A DNA stretch of 57,893 nt from Hyphomicrobium sp. (GTDB taxonomy: Bacteria > Pseudomonadota > Alphaproteobacteria > Rhizobiales > Hyphomicrobiaceae), in the NCBI GenBank assembly GCA_016793445.1, contig JAEUME010000017.1:1-57893 (forward strand), given 5' to 3'. This document shows, piece after piece, positions 9,246-17,752 of this stretch. The position numbers were made by a program, and so were the translations under genes. The first letter of the stretch is position 1. Each line of letters starts with the position of its first letter. The notes below the pieces were generated by a model. It was not told the DNA's origin and did not search any database. It saw nothing but the letters and a program-made list of their open reading frames with translations.

Positions 9246-10664
9246 ATGGACATGAAAAAAGAGCCGATCAAATCTGCCAACATCGCCATCCGCTTCAGCG
9301 CATTCGCCGAACGGTGGTTTCCTGACGCTTTCGTGTTCGTCGCCCTTGCTGTCGTCTTGGTGGCCCTTGCGGCGATCGGCAATGGAGCACCAGCAACGGC
9401 GGTATTCAAAACCTTCGGCGATGGGTTCTGGAGCCTGATCACGTTCACCCTGCAAATGTCCGTCATGGTTCTGGCGGGCCATGTCATCGCCCTCTCTCGG
9501 CCCATGCAGGTTTTGATCGAATGGCTGGCCTCCAAGCCCCGGACCGGAGCTGGCGCCATCGCCATGATCGCCTCGGCCACCATGATCGTCTCGTTCGCGA
9601 GCTGGGCTATGAGCCTCATTGTCGGAGGCCTGCTGGCGCGCGCGTGCGCACGGCGCAACGATCTCGTGATGGACTATCGCGCTGCTGGTGCGGCTGGCAA
9701 TTTGGGCATGGGCGCCACGTGGGCATTGGGACTCAGTTCATCGGCGGCCCAGCTTCAGGCAAACCCGGCGAGCCTGCCCAAGAACATCTTCGACATCACA
9801 GGTATTATTCCGCTCACCGACACCATCTTCCTTTGGCAGTCGATGGCGATGGCTGCAATCATCTTCGCGGTGACGGTGACAACGGCTTACCTCTCTGCCC
9901 CCTCGGCAGAGCATTCACGTACAGCAAAGATGCTCGGCGTCGATGTTCATGACAAGCCGGTGGCCAGCAGCAAGCCCGCAACACCGAGTGAGTGGCTCGA
10001 ATGGTCACCCTTGCTGACGCTCGCACTCTCTGTCCTGGCGGTAGGCTGGCTGGTGCAGGAACTCGCGCATGGCGACCTGCTGCGAGTCATCTCTAGCCTC
10101 AACACGTACAATTTCATCTTCCTGATGGTTGGACTGTTGTTGCATTGGCGGCCGCGCTTGTTCCTCAATGCCGTTTCGAATGCCGTTCCAGCGACGGGCG
10201 CCATCATGGTGCAGTTCCCATTCTACGGCGCGGTGGCAGCCATCTTGACGCTAGCGCGCAATGCGGACGGCTTGAGCGTAGCCGACCAGATCGCCCATGC
10301 CTTCGTAACTCTCTCGACCCAGAATACCTATCCGCTCGTCATGGGAGCCTACTCGGCCATTCTTGGACTACTGATCCCGTCTGGCGGTGGCAAGTGGATC
10401 CTTGAAGCGCCCTACGTGATGCAGGCCGCCATCAGTCTCAAAGTCAATCTTGGCTGGACGGTACAAATCTACAACGCAGCAGAAGCGCTCCCCAACCTCA
10501 TCAATCCATTCTTCATGCTGCCGTTGCTCAGCATTCTGGGATTGAAGGCCCGGGACATTGTGGGCTTCACCTTCGTGCAGTTCCTCGTTAACACACCTCT
10601 GGTGCTGTTCCTACTATGGGCCTTTGCAAAGACGCTGCCATACGTACCACCGGTTCTGCCTTGA
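9246..10664 (+). CDS. atoE: Short-chain fatty acid transporter (AtoE family)
   Basis: The 472-residue protein is almost wholly hydrophobic, with about twelve membrane segments, and has the AtoE family look: an N-terminal RWFPDAFVF, the SFASWAMSLIVGGLLAR loop and the conserved SGGGKWILEAPYVM near residue 380. Family members import acetoacetate, butyrate and other short-chain acids. It lies 200 bases after the cytochrome fusion in the same direction, with a hairpin between, so it may have its own promoter. In this context it could import the substrate, or a product, of the alcohol and semialdehyde pathway. The ATG codons at 9246 and 9252 are equally plausible starts. Confidence 0.88.
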   Translation: MDMKKEPIKSANIAIRFSAFAERWFPDAFVFVALAVVLVALAAIGNGAPATAVFKTFGDGFWSLITFTLQMSVMVLAGHVIALSRPMQVLIEWLASKPRTGAGAIAMIASATMIVSFASWAMSLIVGGLLARACARRNDLVMDYRAAGAAGNLGMGATWALGLSSSAAQLQANPASLPKNIFDITGIIPLTDTIFLWQSMAMAAIIFAVTVTTAYLSAPSAEHSRTAKMLGVDVHDKPVASSKPATPSEWLEWSPLLTLALSVLAVGWLVQELAHGDLLRVISSLNTYNFIFLMVGLLLHWRPRLFLNAVSNAVPATGAIMVQFPFYGAVAAILTLARNADGLSVADQIAHAFVTLSTQNTYPLVMGAYSAILGLLIPSGGGKWILEAPYVMQAAISLKVNLGWTVQIYNAAEALPNLINPFFMLPLLSILGLKARDIVGFTFVQFLVNTPLVLFLLWAFAKTLPYVPPVLP

Positions 10665-11289
10665 CCACCGGCTAACTGTAACTTGGTTGGCTAGATACCT
10701 GAACTTCGCGTGACCGGCCGGATGCTTGCTAGGATCTATCTTAATGCCCAACTTAATGCCCAAGTAAGTCACGCGATTGTGTCAACGAGCTCGCGCGTCG
10801 AGTACGACGGGCCTGCTCCCTTACGAGCGACATACGCTGAACTGTCTGAATGAGCGCCCGAACCTAACTGGAGGAAGTGCCAGAAGAGTGCACGGTATTC
10901 GTAATCGAAGGCGACAGCCGCTTCTCCGGCGCCTCGCCAGGCGGCGCACTGTGCGCCGGTGGCGCGGTGGTAGAAAAGGAACGCCTACTTTTCTACTGCA
11001 GCACCAATCTGCCGGTGTCTTCGGTTATAATCGGCTATTTCAGTGGCAACCCGTCGGTGCGTAATTCGTGATAACGCGCCAAATGAGCTGCTCGATGCAA
11101 GGCAGGGGACCACCGCTCGACTGACTCGTTGCCGCGATCACCGAGAAAAAAATTTTGCCTCGCATCCGATCTTTCAATTCAGGATCAGATGGTCCGGCAG
11201 CGGCGGTGCATGAGCCGCCGACGCCATTCTCGACGTCGACGCCGCCGAACATGGCACTACCGCGTGCTTGAGCAACGGCGAGCTCGCCT
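10665..11289. other. Gene-poor stretch with a 12-bp tandem duplication
   Basis: I find no gene I can support in these 625 bases; the short open frames have no recognisable motif or convincing ribosome-binding site. A perfect tandem duplication of CTTAATGCCCAA lies at 10740-10763. The far end is the 3' side of the minus-strand tautomerase gene. Confidence 0.5.
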
Positions 11290-11679
11290 TCAGAGCTCCT
11301 TGGTCAAGAACTGCGCCCGACCGAGGCCGAAAGACCAATCCTCGTCCGCGCAGGTGACGAAGTTCACCATGACGTCGCTCGGCGGGACACCGCACTTCAA
11401 TTCAAGCGCTGTCACCATCTCTTTGTAAAAGAGTTCCTTCATCTCTCGAGTGCGTGGTCGTGTCGTGACCTGAAGCATGACAAATTTGCTGGTGCGCGGA
11501 ATGTCGAGGCCGGTATCCTCCATGATCATGCGCGAAGGGGCGTGTTCGCTCACGATCTGATAGCGATCACGCGCCGGAACCTTGAAAGCCCCAAGCATGA
11601 CGGCGTGGATGGCATCCAAGAGCTTCGCGATCTCGTCGTCGCTGCGGCCCTCGTAGAGATCGATGCGAAGCAAAGGCAT
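11290..11679 (-). CDS. Tautomerase-superfamily protein resembling malonate semialdehyde decarboxylase
   Basis: The start at 11679 follows a perfect AGGAGG, and removal of Met exposes the N-terminal proline that defines the superfamily. Counting from Pro-1, the 129-residue protein has Asp-37, Arg-73 and Arg-75. These are the catalytic residues established for malonate semialdehyde decarboxylase, which yields acetaldehyde and CO2. The DWSFGLGRAQFL segment near the C-terminus is also typical of that group. An MmsA-type dehydrogenase acts on the same class of substrate, and its truncated copy lies in the same region. A hydratase or another tautomerase of the group remains possible. The gene is divergent from tetR, 235 bases away. 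Confidence 0.78.
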   Translation of the reverse strand: MPLLRIDLYEGRSDDEIAKLLDAIHAVMLGAFKVPARDRYQIVSEHAPSRMIMEDTGLDIPRTSKFVMLQVTTRPRTREMKELFYKEMVTALELKCGVPPSDVMVNFVTCADEDWSFGLGRAQFLTKEL

Positions 11680-11871
11680 GGGTTCCTCCTGAAGCGTTGC
11701 ATTATGCTCGGCGAGCATCCGGCCCGGCGCGAGTGCGATCGCCGCCGCATTGGTCTCGCGACGTGTAAATGTGAGATTTGCGCATTTGGGGCACGTCCGC
11801 CGGTCCACCTACCCAGTTACCCGATCCGATCAATCGTTAATCGACAAGGCCGACTAGCCGCGTTATGTTGT

Positions 11872-11934
11872 GACCAATTGGTCGCAAACTAGAGAGCGGG
11901 ATGGCGCGCGTCAAATGGAAATAACCAATCGGTC
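11872..11934. promoter_or_regulatory. TetR operators (autoregulatory)
   Basis: GACCAATTGGTC at 11872-11883 is a perfect 12-bp palindrome, and AACCAATCGGTC at 11923-11934 is a close second copy 51 bases downstream, about five helical turns. They flank and overlap the start of the tetR gene and lie in the shared region with the divergent tautomerase gene, as expected for a self-regulating TetR protein. Confidence 0.65.
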
Positions 11935-12646
11935 ACAAATGTCGCGGCGGCGCGACAACGAAACGGCCAAGAACAAGGCCGAAACCCATGAACTGGCGGA
12001 TCGCAAACGCCGTCATCTCCCGGCGGCCGAGCGCGAACGCCAGATTGTCGAGGCGGCGGCAAGCTTTTTCGCCGAGCGCGGCTTCGAGGGGCAGACACGC
12101 GAGCTTGCCAAGACAATGGCCATCACCCACTCGGCCATCTTTCGCTATTTCCCCAGCAAGGAGGCGTTGATAGAGCGCGTTTATGAACACGTGTTCTTGA
12201 GCCGATGGGACCCGAGATGGAAAGGGCTCATCGTGGACCGCTCCCAACCGCTCGAGGCCCGCCTCATCCGATTCTACCGGGAATACACCGAACGCATTTT
12301 CGATTCCGAATGGGTGCGCATCTTCATCTTTTCTGGCCTGAAGGGCCATTCGATGACGCGGCGCTACGTGAAGCTCGTTCGCGATCAGCTGATACGGTCG
12401 GCGTGTGCGGAGCTACGCGCGGAACTCGGCCTGGCGCCGGTGAGCGAATTGCCGATTTCGACGCGCGAGGAGGAAGCATTCTGGGGCCTTCACGGCACGG
12501 TATTTTACATCGCGATCCGAAAATTCATCTACCGCGTACCGGTACCCGGTGAGTTGGATAAGACGATCGAGGATAGCGTGCGCGGCTTCCTTACCGGCAT
12601 GGCGACGCTAGCGCCGGAATGCTGTCGAACCGAAGCCGCGAAGTAG
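11915..12646 (+). CDS. TetR family transcriptional regulator
   Basis: The protein has an N-terminal helix-turn-helix of TetR type: ERERQIVEAAASFFAERGFEG, then TRELAKTMAITHSAIFRYFPSKEALIERVY, followed by an all-helical ligand and dimer domain. I choose the ATG at 11915. A GTG at 11870 lies inside the first operator, and an ATG at 11939 just after the second operator is also possible. The basic N-terminal extension before the helix-turn-helix is longer than usual. Likely targets are its own gene, the divergent tautomerase and perhaps the divergent promoters at 5.6-5.9 kb. Its effector is unknown. Confidence 0.88.
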   Translation: MEITNRSQMSRRRDNETAKNKAETHELADRKRRHLPAAERERQIVEAAASFFAERGFEGQTRELAKTMAITHSAIFRYFPSKEALIERVYEHVFLSRWDPRWKGLIVDRSQPLEARLIRFYREYTERIFDSEWVRIFIFSGLKGHSMTRRYVKLVRDQLIRSACAELRAELGLAPVSELPISTREEEAFWGLHGTVFYIAIRKFIYRVPVPGELDKTIEDSVRGFLTGMATLAPECCRTEAAK

Positions 12647-12662
12647 TCAACTTCGCGGCTTC
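12632..12662 (+). terminator. Strong hairpin over the tetR stop codon
   Basis: GAAGCCGCGAAGT (12632-12644) pairs perfectly with ACTTCGCGGCTTC (12650-12662) around a 5-base loop. The stop codon spans the end of the stem and the loop. There is no clear U-run after it, so factor-independent termination is uncertain, but such a 13-bp GC-rich stem is likely to end or protect the transcript. Confidence 0.5.
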
Positions 12663-13387
12663 CGAAGGCGGCGTGGCTAGCTGACTTTGCGCATTTCACC
12701 GTTGTGTATTGGGTGATGAGATTGCGGTAGTCCGGAATGTGATTGGAAAAGCGTGCCGAGCCCCACGACGTCGTCGCGCCAGTCTCGGTGAAGCTCGCAG
12801 GCGACGCCAAACCTGGGGTCGTTCGCTTGCGCACCCGCGGCTGACATGCGTTCCGAAGCGTGACGGCTCACGCCAACGCCGACTGGATCATAGCATCACG
12901 CAGGTATGCGAACAGACGATGTGCTGACATCGGGCGACGTGGACACCAGTCCGAAGGGTGAGCATGTAATTCTAGCTATCCTCGTTGACGGGCCCAGTGT
13001 CGTGTCAAGCGAGCTTAGCGCGTGGCTCGGTCTGGGTGCATCTGGGCTACGATCGCGAGGTCGCAACTTCGCCGCCGGAACTGCACGCGAGAACAGAAAT
13101 TTCTTCGGCTCGCGATATGCAGTCAAAAGTTGGCATTGGGATCTGGAACACGGTTCTCACGAAGTTGCCGCCACCGAACTCGGGATTTACGCGCTCTATG
13201 CGCGCAACAAGTTTCTTGCAGCCAAACTCGGGTACTAATTGACTTCCTTGTCAATAAGCTCGGAGGCATTCCGATGTGGGAGCGCGGCAGTGCCGGATAG
13301 ACGAATCTTCGTTTATGCGCTCGCTGCGATACTTAAGGAGCCGATTGTCACGGGTGCTGAAACAACCGAACGCCGCTGCCGATGGTG
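12663..13387. other. Stretch without a supported gene
   Basis: Several frames are open here, the longest at 12906-13238 on the plus strand (110 codons), but none has a recognisable domain and they overlap each other in different frames. I see no RNA gene or strong repeat. It may be decayed sequence at the border between the catabolic region and the accessory region. Confidence 0.4.
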
Positions 13388-13603
13388 CTATGACTTTCTC
13401 GCAGAAGCCTTGGCTTCGTCGTCGAGCAGAGTGCCAGCCGGCACCGTCAATGCCTTGGCGATCTTGTCTATGATCACGACGGTCGGGTTCCTCACGCCGC
13501 GCTCGATGCCACTGATGTAGGTCCTGTGCAGGCCGCAGTGGTCGGCAAAGCTCTCCTGCGAGTAGCCTTGCTCCTCTCTTAGCTTATTCAGATTGGAACC
13601 CAA
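13388..13603 (-). CDS. XRE-family helix-turn-helix regulator, copy 1 (possibly decayed)
   Basis: The 71-residue protein is a compact XRE/Cro-type DNA-binding domain: LREEQGYSQESFADHCGLH is the helix-turn-helix, followed by RTYISGIERGVRNPT. It is nearly identical to the protein at 14612-14842. The only start I can find is a TTG with no ribosome-binding site. The frame stays open upstream to a stop near 13694 without an ATG, so this copy may have lost its proper start. It resembles controller proteins of restriction-modification systems in size and form. Confidence 0.7.
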   Translation of the reverse strand: MGSNLNKLREEQGYSQESFADHCGLHRTYISGIERGVRNPTVVIIDKIAKALTVPAGTLLDDEAKASARKS

Positions 13604-13819
13604 ACGACTGCTGCCATCACCGACCGCATTGAACGCTTCATCGCTGATGGCGTACCAATTATCGGCTATGCAGTGCCCACATCATATCCCGACGCGACGC
13701 GGATGCGGTCGACCCCGCAAGGGCATGTTGTTGAGCGGCGACTGCCCCTGCGATATCCGGCCAGGGCATCTAGAAATTGCAGAAGGCGATCTGCAGACCA
13801 GATGGCCTCCTGCGTCACA

Positions 13820-14257
13820 TCACTGGTTCCAGTACTGCTGATACGAGTCCAGCAGCTCGCGTAGCTGACCGAGGTAGTGGTGTGCCGCATCGCGATCGTC
13901 GGCGGCGAGTGCGCGCGACACTGCATCGACGCGATCGGGCGCGGCGCTCACGTCGCTTACCCGAGAGCAGGGGAGCGGCGGGTGCTGCGACATATCGAGC
14001 GGCCCCAGATCCCAGATTCGCATGTCGCCACTTGCGACCCCGGCAACGAAGCCGGGATCGATCTGCAGATACGCTGCGATGTCCGAGACGTACTCGCCGC
14101 GGGCGAGCAGTCCCAGCATCATTGGGTAGACGGCCGTGTAGTGGAAGCAGTAGTTGGCGTCGTACGTCTTCTTCTGTTGGAGTTTCTTGTTGCGGGTGGG
14201 CGCCTTCGCTCGAGACTTTAGCTTGGGCGTTTTCGTGTAGAGCTTTTTTGTCGCCAT
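13820..14257 (-). CDS. Hypothetical protein with lysine-rich N-terminus
   Basis: I do not recognise a family. The ATG at 14257 gives about 145 residues with a very basic start (MATKKLYTKTPKLKSRAKAP), then a mixed helical region (YCFHYTAVYPMMLGLLARGEY) and a possible helix-turn-helix (VSDIAAYLQIDPGFVAGVASGD). The C-terminus is acidic and helical. The form suggests a small nucleic-acid-binding protein. It lies between the two XRE paralogues on the same strand. Confidence 0.55.
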   Translation of the reverse strand: MATKKLYTKTPKLKSRAKAPTRNKKLQQKKTYDANYCFHYTAVYPMMLGLLARGEYVSDIAAYLQIDPGFVAGVASGDMRIWDLGPLDMSQHPPLPCSRVSDVSAAPDRVDAVSRALAADDRDAAHHYLGQLRELLDSYQQYWNQ

Positions 14258-14611
14258 AATGGACCTATGCGAAGAGGGTGATAACATCCCCGATGGAGGG
14301 ACTAGCCATTGGCTCATCGCTCTCCGGTCGATTTTCCGGCTATCGTCCTTCACCGTCCCGTTGCGCGGGCTTTGTAGGTTTTTCGGACTCACGGTTCGAT
14401 TCGCGAACGGCCTTCAACGCCCGAAACAGGTTTGATCTTCTTGAACCCCACCTGCCGGTATGTTCGAGGGGAGCGTTGGCTGAAGCGCATAATGAGGTCA
14501 GCCAAAGCCAAATTACAGCCCCCTCCCCCTGGGTTCCCTGCCTATTTCTTTATCCATTTACCATAGATTGCGACTACCTGCGGCCAGTCGCAGATGCATG
14601 TCGAAAAGCAT

Positions 14612-14842
14612 TCAAGGCTTCTTCGAACCCGATCGCGTTTCTTCGAGCAGGATGCCGGGTGCGACTTTCAAAGCCTTGGCTATCTTGTCGAGGAGGATCA
14701 CGGTTGGATTGCGGACGCCCCGCTCGATGCCGCTGATGTAGGTCCGGTGCAAGCCGCAATGGTCGGCAAAGCTCTCCTGTGAGAAGCCTTGCTCCTCCCG
14801 CAGTCTCTTCAGGTTCAGCCCTAGCCGGCGGCGCACGTCCAT
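14612..14842 (-). CDS. XRE-family helix-turn-helix regulator, copy 2
   Basis: The 76-residue protein starts at an ATG and carries the same helix-turn-helix as the gene at 13388, with long stretches identical (QESFADHCGLHRTYISGIER). It is divergent from the PD-(D/E)XK-like gene at 14915, with only 72 bases between the starts. It could therefore regulate that gene, much as controller proteins regulate a neighbouring nuclease. That link is inferred from position only. Confidence 0.82.
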   Translation of the reverse strand: MDVRRRLGLNLKRLREEQGFSQESFADHCGLHRTYISGIERGVRNPTVILLDKIAKALKVAPGILLEETRSGSKKP

Positions 14843-14914
14843 CGGCTAAGGGTTTCGACACCTCAGTGCATCGATCTACAGACGATGAGTCTCATCGCGC
14901 TGCGGAGGCGGGCA

Positions 14915-15397
14915 ATGACGGTCGCAGATCACTTGAGTTCCACCCAGAAGGGCAATGTCGCGGAGCACCTTGTTGCAAGCGCTCTACTGGTCGCCTCGAA
15001 CGGCCGGCTGGCCCCGTTCGTGCCCCTCGCCGACGATCATGGGCTGGATCTCATCGTGCTCGACAAGGTGACGCGGCGCATGATCGCCATCCAGGTCAAG
15101 TCGAGCATCGCCAACGCTGGCCGTGACACGGTTCAGTTCGACGTGCGAAAGCAGACCTTCTCCCAGGCCACTGGAGAGTTCCTGCTCATGGTCGTCTTCG
15201 AGCCGGCGCGCATGGCGCTGGCAGTCTCCTGGCTGATCCCGATGTCACTTGTGGCGTCGGTTGCGACCGAGCAGGCGGAGAAGTACGCGCTCGTGCCAAG
15301 CCTCAAGGTCGCGGCGAAAGACCGGTGCCGCCCCTTCCGTTATGATGATACCTGGCAGCTCACAGCGGCCATACTGAAGCAGCTGGAGAGCGCCTGA
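14915..15397 (+). CDS. PD-(D/E)XK nuclease-like protein (DUF4365-like)
   Basis: The ATG at 14915 has GGAGG six bases upstream, better than the in-frame ATG at 14885. The 160-residue protein begins STQKGNVAEHLVASALL, then has GLDLIVLD and, after a short gap, IAIQVKSS. This is the pattern of the PD-(D/E)XK nuclease fold: a glutamate in the first helix, an aspartate before a strand, and a QxK motif in the next strand. Members of such groups are common near mobile-element regulators and often have unknown roles. The partner XRE gene is divergent. Nuclease activity is a prediction from motifs only. Confidence 0.65.
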   Translation: MTVADHLSSTQKGNVAEHLVASALLVASNGRLAPFVPLADDHGLDLIVLDKVTRRMIAIQVKSSIANAGRDTVQFDVRKQTFSQATGEFLLMVVFEPARMALAVSWLIPMSLVASVATEQAEKYALVPSLKVAAKDRCRPFRYDDTWQLTAAILKQLESA

Positions 15398-15406
15398 GGG
15401 ACACCG

Positions 15407-15847
15407 TCACTCATCGTCGTCGATCGGCTGTGTCGGGTCGTTCTTGGCCTCGAAGCGGGCTCTCCAAGCTTCCTCCGTCAGCCGACCTGGCACAATCAGG
15501 ACGCCTGCGCGTTTGGTCGGCGGCTGCGGATCATACACCGCGGCGATCTTCTCCAAATCTTTAAAAGCGCGGTTGCTGCCCTCGAACGATTTGTTGCGAA
15601 GGGTGAGAAGGATCAGCTCAAGCGTCGTGCGTTGGACTTTGCGATTGCCTTCGACAACCTCATGTTTCTCAAGCAGCACCTTCTCGGCGATCTGGCGCTT
15701 GCCCTTGGCGCCCTTGGGCCGGCCACGCGGATTGCCCGATTGGCCCTTCTTGAACTGATGCTGTACGGGAGGGGCCTTGTAGCCCTGTCGTGGCTTTGGG
15801 GGGCCTATCGCGCGTCTGTCGTCTTGGAGTGCGTCATCGTCTTGCAT
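15407..15847 (-). CDS. DUF5681 domain protein
   Basis: The 146-residue protein holds the DUF5681 signature FKKGQSGNPRGRPKGAKG near residue 32, followed by a helical region. The family is typical of prophage and phage-like modules, where it sits beside methyltransferase and terminase genes. Here it follows a second small protein and the ParB-methyltransferase on the same strand. No terminase is seen, so the module looks incomplete. Its molecular role is not known. Confidence 0.8.
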   Translation of the reverse strand: MQDDDALQDDRRAIGPPKPRQGYKAPPVQHQFKKGQSGNPRGRPKGAKGKRQIAEKVLLEKHEVVEGNRKVQRTTLELILLTLRNKSFEGSNRAFKDLEKIAAVYDPQPPTKRAGVLIVPGRLTEEAWRARFEAKNDPTQPIDDDE

Positions 15848-15882
15848 TTCAAGGTGTCCTTATTCGGTTTGATGCACAAGCT

Positions 15883-16227
15883 TCAGGTGATGTCGTTGTC
15901 GGTCTTTGATTTCGTTTTGCCGATCTCGTCGCCGATCTTGAGATCGAACAAGCCGCGCCAGATACGCACACCGCCCTCCAGGGGAGGTTCTGGCGCTGGA
16001 GCGACGAGTTCGTATTTGAGGGCGGTATCGAGCAGGCTTTTGATCGCGTTCAAGCTCTTCTCTTTGAGTGCCTTCTTCACGAGTGCTCGCAGGCTGATCT
16101 CGAACGGCGTCATGCGCTGCTCACGACCCTGCTTGCCGACCTTGACCGGCTTGGTGAGAATGACCGTGACGTCGATCTTGTTTTGACCCTTGCGTCCACG
16201 CCGGGTTCCTTTCTGCTTTGCAGACAT
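15883..16227 (-). CDS. Small basic protein of the methyltransferase module
   Basis: The 114-residue protein starts with a run of basic residues (SAKQKGTRRGRKGQNK) and continues with helical MTPFEISLRALVKKALKEKS. Its start overlaps the methyltransferase stop by one base (TGATG), so the two are translationally coupled. I recognise no characterised family. The basic N-terminus and position suggest a companion of the DUF5681 protein. Confidence 0.65.
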   Translation of the reverse strand: MSAKQKGTRRGRKGQNKIDVTVILTKPVKVGKQGREQRMTPFEISLRALVKKALKEKSLNAIKSLLDTALKYELVAPAPEPPLEGGVRIWRGLFDLKIGDEIGKTKSKTDNDIT

Positions 16228-17546
16228 CAGACGGCCTCCGTTTCGATTGTTTCTGCGCGCTCGGCGGCGATCTCAGAGAAGGTCTTGCCGGTCTTAGCGT
16301 GCACGATCGCCACGTCGGCGATCTTCGCGACGCGGCGCACGATGACGTCGCAATAGTGCGGATCGAGCTCAATGGCATAGCCACGACGGCCGGTGCGCTC
16401 GGCCGCGACCAGCGTCGTGCCCGAACCGCCGAAGGCATCGAGCACAATGCCGTTACGCTTCGAGCAGTCGAGGATGGCATCGGCGACGAGCGCGACAGGC
16501 TTGACGGTCGGATGCATGGCAAGATCGTCGTCGCGGGTTTTGCTGAACGTGTTGGCGCCGGCATAGGACCAGACGTTGGTGCGATAGCGGCCGTGCTTGC
16601 CGAGTTCGACGTTGTTGATGTGGGGCGCAGTTCCGGCCTTGTAGACGAACACGATTTCGTGCTGGGACCGGTAGAGCGAACCCATGCCGCCGTTGGTCTT
16701 GGCCCAAACGCAGAGGTTCTTGAGCTCACTGTAGACCGGCGAGGCGGCGGCGAGCACCTCGTTCATGTGGCGCCAGTCCATGCAGGTGAAATGCACAGAA
16801 CCGTCAATCGAATGGGAGGTGAGGTTCGCAAACACATCGCTGAGAAAGCGCGCGAACTCGGACGTGGTCATCTCGCCCGAGGCCATGGCGAACTCGCGAT
16901 GCTTGACGCTGCCAAGGCCCGAGACATGGCCTTCGATCTTCACGTTGTACGGCGGGTCGGTGAAGATCATCTGGGCGCGCGCACCCTCGAGCAGACGTGC
17001 ATAGGTGTCGGCCTTGGTCGCATCTCCGCAGATCAGGCGATGGGGACCGATCTGCCAGATGTCACCAAGGCGTGTGACAGCGGGACCCGGTTCGACGGCT
17101 GGTACGTCATCGGCCGGATCGGACTCGGGCGCCGCATCGCTCAGCAGCACGTCGATCTCGGGCATCTCGAAGCCGGTCGCCGAAACGTCGAAATCCAGAT
17201 CGAGGCTTGTCAGGTGCTGCAGCTCGATTCTGAGGATCTCAGGATCCCAGCCGGCCTTCTCGGCCAGCTTGTTGTCGGCAAGGATGTAGGCGCGCTTCTG
17301 TGCGTCCGTGAGGTGCTCGAGCCGCACGCACGGGACGGTCTTAATCCCGAGCAGCTTGGCGGCCTCGACCCGGCCGTGGCCGGCGATGATGCCGCCGTCC
17401 TTGTCGATGAGAACCGGGTTGTTGAACCCGAACGCCTTGATGCTCGCCGCGATCTGAGCGATCTGCTTGGCGCTGTGCGTCCGGGCATTGCGATCGTAGG
17501 GCTTGAGACCACCGATCGGCAGGTCAGTAACAGTGAGCTTGGTCAC
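16227..17546 (-). CDS. ParB-domain-containing DNA methyltransferase
   Basis: The 439-residue protein joins an N-terminal ParB/sulfiredoxin-like domain (about 5-100, with GGIIAGHGRVEAAKLLG) to an amino-methyltransferase. The catalytic motif DPPY is at 197-200 and the S-adenosylmethionine motif DAFGGSGTT near 370-378. This order, catalytic motif first, is that of beta-class N6-adenine or N4-cytosine enzymes. I place the start at the GTG at 17546, eight bases after GGAGG; the in-frame GTG at 17555 overlaps that GGAGG. Such fused orphan methyltransferases are usual in phages and plasmids. No restriction enzyme gene is adjacent. Confidence 0.9.
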   Translation of the reverse strand: MTKLTVTDLPIGGLKPYDRNARTHSAKQIAQIAASIKAFGFNNPVLIDKDGGIIAGHGRVEAAKLLGIKTVPCVRLEHLTDAQKRAYILADNKLAEKAGWDPEILRIELQHLTSLDLDFDVSATGFEMPEIDVLLSDAAPESDPADDVPAVEPGPAVTRLGDIWQIGPHRLICGDATKADTYARLLEGARAQMIFTDPPYNVKIEGHVSGLGSVKHREFAMASGEMTTSEFARFLSDVFANLTSHSIDGSVHFTCMDWRHMNEVLAAASPVYSELKNLCVWAKTNGGMGSLYRSQHEIVFVYKAGTAPHINNVELGKHGRYRTNVWSYAGANTFSKTRDDDLAMHPTVKPVALVADAILDCSKRNGIVLDAFGGSGTTLVAAERTGRRGYAIELDPHYCDVIVRRVAKIADVAIVHAKTGKTFSEIAAERAETIETEAV

Positions 17547-17752
17547 CAGTAACACCTCCAGAACGAGGTGTCAGAACGCTCGCCCATGCGACCGCTAACA
17601 CCTCAAGCTTCAACACTTTGGTTCTGGGGTTCTGGAGTTGGTTCGGAGCGCGCGAGAACGCACACACTACCTCCAACTGGAACTAGAATATCACAGAGCA
17701 GACTCGCGGGGTAAGCCCCCCGCTGGAATGGTTACTTTGGCCGATCTCGTTA

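Noticed and set aside
10777..11071. Short plus-strand frames after atoE
   Set aside because: Two overlapping frames without motifs or a convincing start signal; I could not support either.
12906..13238. Plus-strand frame of 110 codons
   Set aside because: No recognisable domain, no good ribosome-binding site, and overlapping frames of similar length on the same strand.
16218..17552. Long plus-strand frame of 444 codons opposite the ParB-methyltransferase
   Set aside because: It is the mirror of the methyltransferase gene, which has clear catalytic motifs. The mirror protein is only a composition effect of GC-rich codons.
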